From: Candidatus Leptovillus gracilis
GTDB lineage: Bacteria > Chloroflexota > Anaerolineae > Promineifilales > Promineifilaceae
Assembly (NCBI GenBank): GCA_016716065.1
Contig: JADJXA010000005.1
Location: 62,001 to 126,000 of the forward strand
Length of the DNA: 64,000 nt
Direction: 5' to 3'
Positions within the stretch are counted from its first letter, which is position 1, and every line of letters starts with the position of its first letter. Below the pieces are notes generated by a model. It did no database searches and had not been told where the DNA came from. It saw only the letters and a list, made by a program, of their open reading frames with translations. Made by a program: the position numbers and the translations under genes. Shown in pieces: positions 61,463 through 64,000 of this stretch.

Positions 61463-62446
61463 TCAGTAAAGGCCGGGGGCAATTGGCTTCATCCCGGCCG
61501 ACGGCGCGGGCTGCGCTGCCTGTTTGCCTTTGGCTGCAAAACGTTTTTTCGGCGTCCACTCCGGGTCTAAGCGAAGCTCGTCGTACCAGTCCAGAATGCC
61601 GATGGCATTGCCCGGCTTGTTGTTGCTCAAATTCCAAAGCTGCCGGGCCGTTTTGAGCGCTTCGGCGTCAGGCGTTTCGCCCAGGCGCTCGGTGATATAC
61701 GCCGCGCTTTCAAAGCCAGGCCAGGCCATACTTGCCTCAAGCCAGGCCCAAATCGCCGGGTGGGTGGCAACGGCCGTTTCCTGATCCGTTTGCGGGTAAG
61801 GGCAATCCGGGTGAACGGTGTTGGCCGTCCGCGGGCTGGGCGCGCTCCCCTCTCCCAGGAACTCTACGGAACTCTCTTGGAACTCTACGGAACGATCACA
61901 ACCATTACTTGTGACGATACCTTGTGACGTTTCTGGTTTTTGTTGTGACGTTCTTTCAATCTGTTGTGACAATCTTTCTACCCGTTGTGACAATTCCTCA
62001 ACTATCGTCACAAGGCGAATTGTCACAGCCATGAGTTGTGACAATTCGGCGGGCTGTTGTGACGATTCCGGGGCCAGTTCTGCGGTGAGCGCGGCTCCTT
62101 GTGACGTTCCTTGAATAAACGTCACATCGCCTTGTGCCAATTTCTCAACTATCGTCACCCGGTAAACGGTCCAGGCTCCCCGACCGTCGCCGCCTTGCTC
62201 GACAATTTCCAACTCCCCGGATTCCAGCAGCGCGGGCATGAGGTTGTAGACGGTGTTGCGGTGGACACGGGCCTCTTTGGCAATGCCAGAGTAGCTCAAA
62301 CACCGCTTGGTGTTGCCCACTACACCACAGACACCGAATTCATCGGATCGGTCGGCGATGGCCTCCAGGACACGGTAAGCGCCAAAGTCGCGCTCTTTAA
62401 TGAATGAGGAGTGCAGCCGCACGGCCGTCATTGCCTGCCAACTCAT
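61463..62446 (-). CDS. Replication initiator-like helix-turn-helix protein
   Basis: 327 residues. N-terminal winged helix (LEAIADRSDEFGVCGV, CLSYSGIAKEARVHRNTVYN, LMPALLESGELEIVEQGGDG), a Gln/Ser-rich middle (ERLSQQIERTSQQKPETSQG) and a C-terminal domain (AIWAWLEASMAWPGFESAAY...NAIGILDWYDELRLDPEWTP) like DnaD/replication proteins. Directly upstream of the helicase loader. The Ser-Gln-rich middle is encoded by a cluster of TTGTGAC/GTCACAA repeats that look like origin iterons. So, as in lambda O, the initiator gene may contain its own origin. Confidence 0.7.
   Translation of the reverse strand: MSWQAMTAVRLHSSFIKERDFGAYRVLEAIADRSDEFGVCGVVGNTKRCLSYSGIAKEARVHRNTVYNLMPALLESGELEIVEQGGDGRGAWTVYRVTIVEKLAQGDVTFIQGTSQGAALTAELAPESSQQPAELSQLMAVTIRLVTIVEELSQRVERLSQQIERTSQQKPETSQGIVTSNGCDRSVEFQESSVEFLGEGSAPSPRTANTVHPDCPYPQTDQETAVATHPAIWAWLEASMAWPGFESAAYITERLGETPDAEALKTARQLWNLSNNKPGNAIGILDWYDELRLDPEWTPKKRFAAKGKQAAQPAPSAGMKPIAPGLY
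61893..62160. repeat. Iteron cluster (TTGTGAC/GTCACAA) inside the initiator gene: candidate origin
   Basis: About twelve copies of TTGTGAC or its inverse lie in ~270 bases, for example 61909, 61922, 61943, 61974, 61985, 62007 (inverse), 62036, 62057 and 62099, many extended to TTGTGACAATT or TTGTGACGATT. Spacing is irregular and both orientations occur. An initiator gene covers them. Origin activity is an inference. Confidence 0.65.
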
Positions 62447-62700
62447 ATCTGCCCTGTCTCCCGCTTCAGCTCTTGGTACTCCGCCTCGCTACTCCAGCCG
62501 GTCATCGCCAGCCGGTATGCTGTTGGCGCGCCAACAATCGGCCGCCAGTGGTCATACAATCGGGTGTGCATGATTGAGAGTCGGTAATCGTCCATAATTC
62601 GCTGCCTGTAGCAGTCAATGATTGGTTCTGCGTTGCTCACGGTTACCTCGTCGGCTGCTTCACGAAATACTGGCAGCTTCGGTGCTGGCAATTTGCGCAT
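62443..62700 (-). CDS. Unknown small protein
   Basis: 85 residues, ATGA overlap with the initiator gene. IIDCYRQRIMDDYRLSIMHT then a palindrome copy in frame (62521-62536) giving VGAPT. Helical; not recognised. Confidence 0.55.
   Translation of the reverse strand: MRKLPAPKLPVFREAADEVTVSNAEPIIDCYRQRIMDDYRLSIMHTRLYDHWRPIVGAPTAYRLAMTGWSSEAEYQELKRETGQI
62521..62536. repeat. 16-bp palindrome copy 10 (in gene)
   Basis: Perfect copy in the small gene at 62443-62700, near the iteron cluster. Confidence 0.9.
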
Positions 62701-63065
62701 ACAGTCGCTCCGACGGGTTTAGTCTCAGGTATTCCAGGATGATGCGCTGGGCTGCCTCGAAGCTCCAGCAGACGGCCGTCTTGTACCCCTGACCGGCCAG
62801 CGCTTCCAGCCACCAAAGCTGCTCGTCGCTCGGTCGGTTGCGGCCAAACTTCATCTCGATGTACAGCCCGTGGAAGCCGCCGCGGGCTACCGGCAAACAG
62901 AGGTCTGGTACTCCCCGTTTGACACCTTCGGCTTTCATCTTGGCGGCTACTACCGGGTGGCGGTGGCCGCCGTTGGGGATGGCGTGGAGCAGCCGCAGCG
63001 GCGGGTAAAGATTGGCCTGCAGCTCGACCCAGCCAAAAAGGGCTGCTTGCTCGTCGTGCTCGCTC
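62660..63065 (-). CDS. VRR-NUC domain nuclease
   Basis: 134 residues from ATG 63065 (ATGA overlap with the preceding gene); the longer upstream frame is not needed. EQAALFGWVELQANLYPPLR, HAIPNGGHRH, GVKRGVPDLCLPVARGGFHG and YIEMKFGRNRPSDEQLWWLE give the PD-(D/E)XK core (PD...EMK) of VRR-NUC proteins. Phage members process recombination or replication intermediates. Confidence 0.85.
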
Positions 63066-63618
63066 ATTCGTCGTAACCATCCATATCGGCCGAGGCCAGG
63101 CCGGGCAGCATTTCTTGCTTCTCTTTGGGGGGTTCGTGAGGGCAAACTGGCTCGATGTACACTTCGGATAGGGGAACGGACTGAATGTAATACCCTTGTT
63201 CAGCCCAGACTTGCAGCACCTTCGCTACGCCCGCCTCACCCCCAGGAATTGGCGGCTGAACGCCAACGCAGCAGCCGCAGTATTTCTCGGCCACGTAGAC
63301 CAGCGGTTCGGCCTCTTTTGGGGGTTCGTGTGGGCAAACAACGACGTTGGTAAACATTTTGGAGACGGTGCGCACCATCCACCCCGCCTTGCCCCACTCG
63401 GCCAGTACACGTCCGGCGGCTTTAAGGTCGCCCCCCAGCGGGTGCATAGCCTTCACGCAGGTGCAGTATGGCCCTGTTGCGATGTAAACATATGGCCCAC
63501 CGTTTTTGTATTTCTTTGGCTCCGTCATCGTAGCCACTGCCCGGTCCAGGTCGGACATCGTGATTGGGCCAGTTGAAAATCCTGGACCGCTAAACTCGAC
63601 CGTTCGAACGCTACCCAT
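63064..63618 (-). CDS. Protein with two tandem Cys-containing repeats
   Basis: 184 residues. Residues ~40-105 and ~106-165 are two copies of one unit: YVYIATGPYCTCVKAMHPLG...VCPHEPPKEAE and LVYVAEKYCGCCVGVQPPIP...VCPHEPPKEKQ. Each has a CxC/CxCC pair, a central helix (AAGRVLAEWGKAGW / GVAKVLQVWAEQGY) and ends in the same CPHEPPKE. The cysteines may bind metal. An internal duplication; family not recognised. Confidence 0.65.
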   Translation of the reverse strand: MGSVRTVEFSGPGFSTGPITMSDLDRAVATMTEPKKYKNGGPYVYIATGPYCTCVKAMHPLGGDLKAAGRVLAEWGKAGWMVRTVSKMFTNVVVCPHEPPKEAEPLVYVAEKYCGCCVGVQPPIPGGEAGVAKVLQVWAEQGYYIQSVPLSEVYIEPVCPHEPPKEKQEMLPGLASADMDGYDE

Positions 63619-63857
63619 TAGTTACCTCCTGCGCCATCCTGCGCCTCCTCGTCAGCATCCGGGCGCTCGACGCGGATGCCGTTAACGGCCGTGATGCAAT
63701 CCATCGGCAGGCGACGCCGACGGCCGTTTCTGCCCTTAATGACGACGTGATCGTCGCGGACCTCTGCGACCGTGCCTGTTACCACCTGGAGTTCGACTGT
63801 TTTGCCTTTGCGGCTGCGCTTCACCCATTCAACAGTGTTGCCTATTGCTATGTCCAT
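63618..63857 (-). CDS. KOW/SH3-like small protein
   Basis: 79 residues. IGNTVEWVKRSRKGKTVELQ, VVTGTVAEVRDDHVVIKGRN and GRRRRLPMDCITAV form the short beta-barrel pattern of KOW/SH3-type domains with a basic loop, probably RNA- or DNA-binding. First visible gene of the long right operon; its promoter is beyond the window edge or in the last 140 bases. Confidence 0.6.
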   Translation of the reverse strand: MDIAIGNTVEWVKRSRKGKTVELQVVTGTVAEVRDDHVVIKGRNGRRRRLPMDCITAVNGIRVERPDADEEAQDGAGGN

Positions 63858-63877
63858 AATCGTTCCCCTTTCTGTGC

Positions 63878-63951
63878 GCCGGCGGGGGCAGGCCCGCCGG
63901 CAAATCCGTTTGCCATCGTCAATTCATCTGGTGGTCGGGCCTGCCCCGACC
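63878..63951. repeat. Two GC-rich hairpins upstream of the right operon
   Basis: GCCGGCGGG/CCCGCCGGC (63878-63901) and GGTCGGG/CCCGACC (63933-63951) are two inverted repeats in the 140 bases before the first gene. They may be a terminator or regulatory RNA; otherwise this end of the window holds no gene I can support. Confidence 0.45.
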
Positions 63952-64000
63952 GGTTGCTGATAAAAATGTGGCGGCTCGTCGCCACAGGCTGACGGCCCTT

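Noticed and set aside
61893..62160. CRISPR array
   Set aside because: The repeats are 7-11 bases, in both orientations with irregular spacing, and lie in a coding gene; no cas genes are present anywhere in the window.
63858..63923. 22-codon minus-strand frame (MANGFAGGPAPAG...) overlapping the start of the KOW-like gene
   Set aside because: It is composed mostly of the GC-rich hairpin and lacks a ribosome site; a leader peptide cannot be excluded but is unsupported.

Overview
The window is GC-rich bacterial DNA, most likely from a member of the Chloroflexota (Anaerolineae-like). That placement is an inference from gene content and from the very dense 8-bp palindrome ACGGCCGT; no rRNA or marker gene is present to prove it. 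The first ~3.5 kb is ordinary chromosome: an end-clipped gene, an M29-type aminopeptidase, a wrecked ISKra4-type transposase and a tRNA-Asn with its promoter. From just after the tRNA (about 3.6 kb) to the right edge there is one large phage-like element, probably a siphovirus-type prophage or phage-related mobile element. Its right end and its integrase lie outside the window.

Left arm (3.8-10 kb, + strand): a ribbon-helix-helix protein gene and a divergent early operon share a compact region with two consensus sigma-70 promoters. The operon carries many small unknown genes and a phiC31-Gp3-like recombination directionality factor. Accessory block (10-20.7 kb): a broken N6-adenine methylase (type IIG/PglX-like) with a low-GC recognition region, a broken HARE-HTH/Mrr endonuclease, a lipoprotein cassette between direct repeats, a HigBA-type toxin-antitoxin pair with a third gene, a ParB-fused DNA methylase and two AT-rich genes (one DUF4238).

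Virion block (20.7-52.7 kb, + strand): small terminase; large terminase split into an ATPase half and a nuclease half by 3.8 kb of inserted genes plus an IS1182-type element; portal; a 1873-residue MuF-type polyvalent protein; a low-GC accessory operon with its own promoter (TIGR04255-like, small protein, TQSCDL protein) followed by a decayed IS66; scaffold, decoration and major capsid proteins; connectors; tail tube; a coiled-coil protein with an effector-associated-domain-like C-terminus; a holin-like protein; tail chaperones with a canonical -1 frameshift site (CCCTTTT); tape measure; distal tail proteins; fibre-like proteins; and a GH128-like lipoprotein.

Right arm (52.7-63.9 kb, - strand, convergent with the virion operon) looks like a single operon: KOW-like protein, a tandem-repeat Cys protein, VRR-NUC nuclease, a replication-initiator-like HTH protein whose gene contains a cluster of TTGTGAC iterons (candidate origin), a DnaC-like loader, a large ParB-like protein, an FtsK-like translocase with two single-pass membrane proteins, an M23 peptidoglycan hydrolase, a membrane/coiled-coil protein and a cold-shock protein. 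Ten perfect copies of the 16-bp palindrome TGTTGGCGCGCCAACA are scattered over the element, inside and between genes. They resemble ParB-type centromere sites in size and ends (TGTT...AACA). The leads best worth testing are these palindromes with the ParB/FtsK proteins, the intragenic iterons, the polyvalent MuF protein, the EAD-like tail-operon protein and the RBS-sequestering hairpins.
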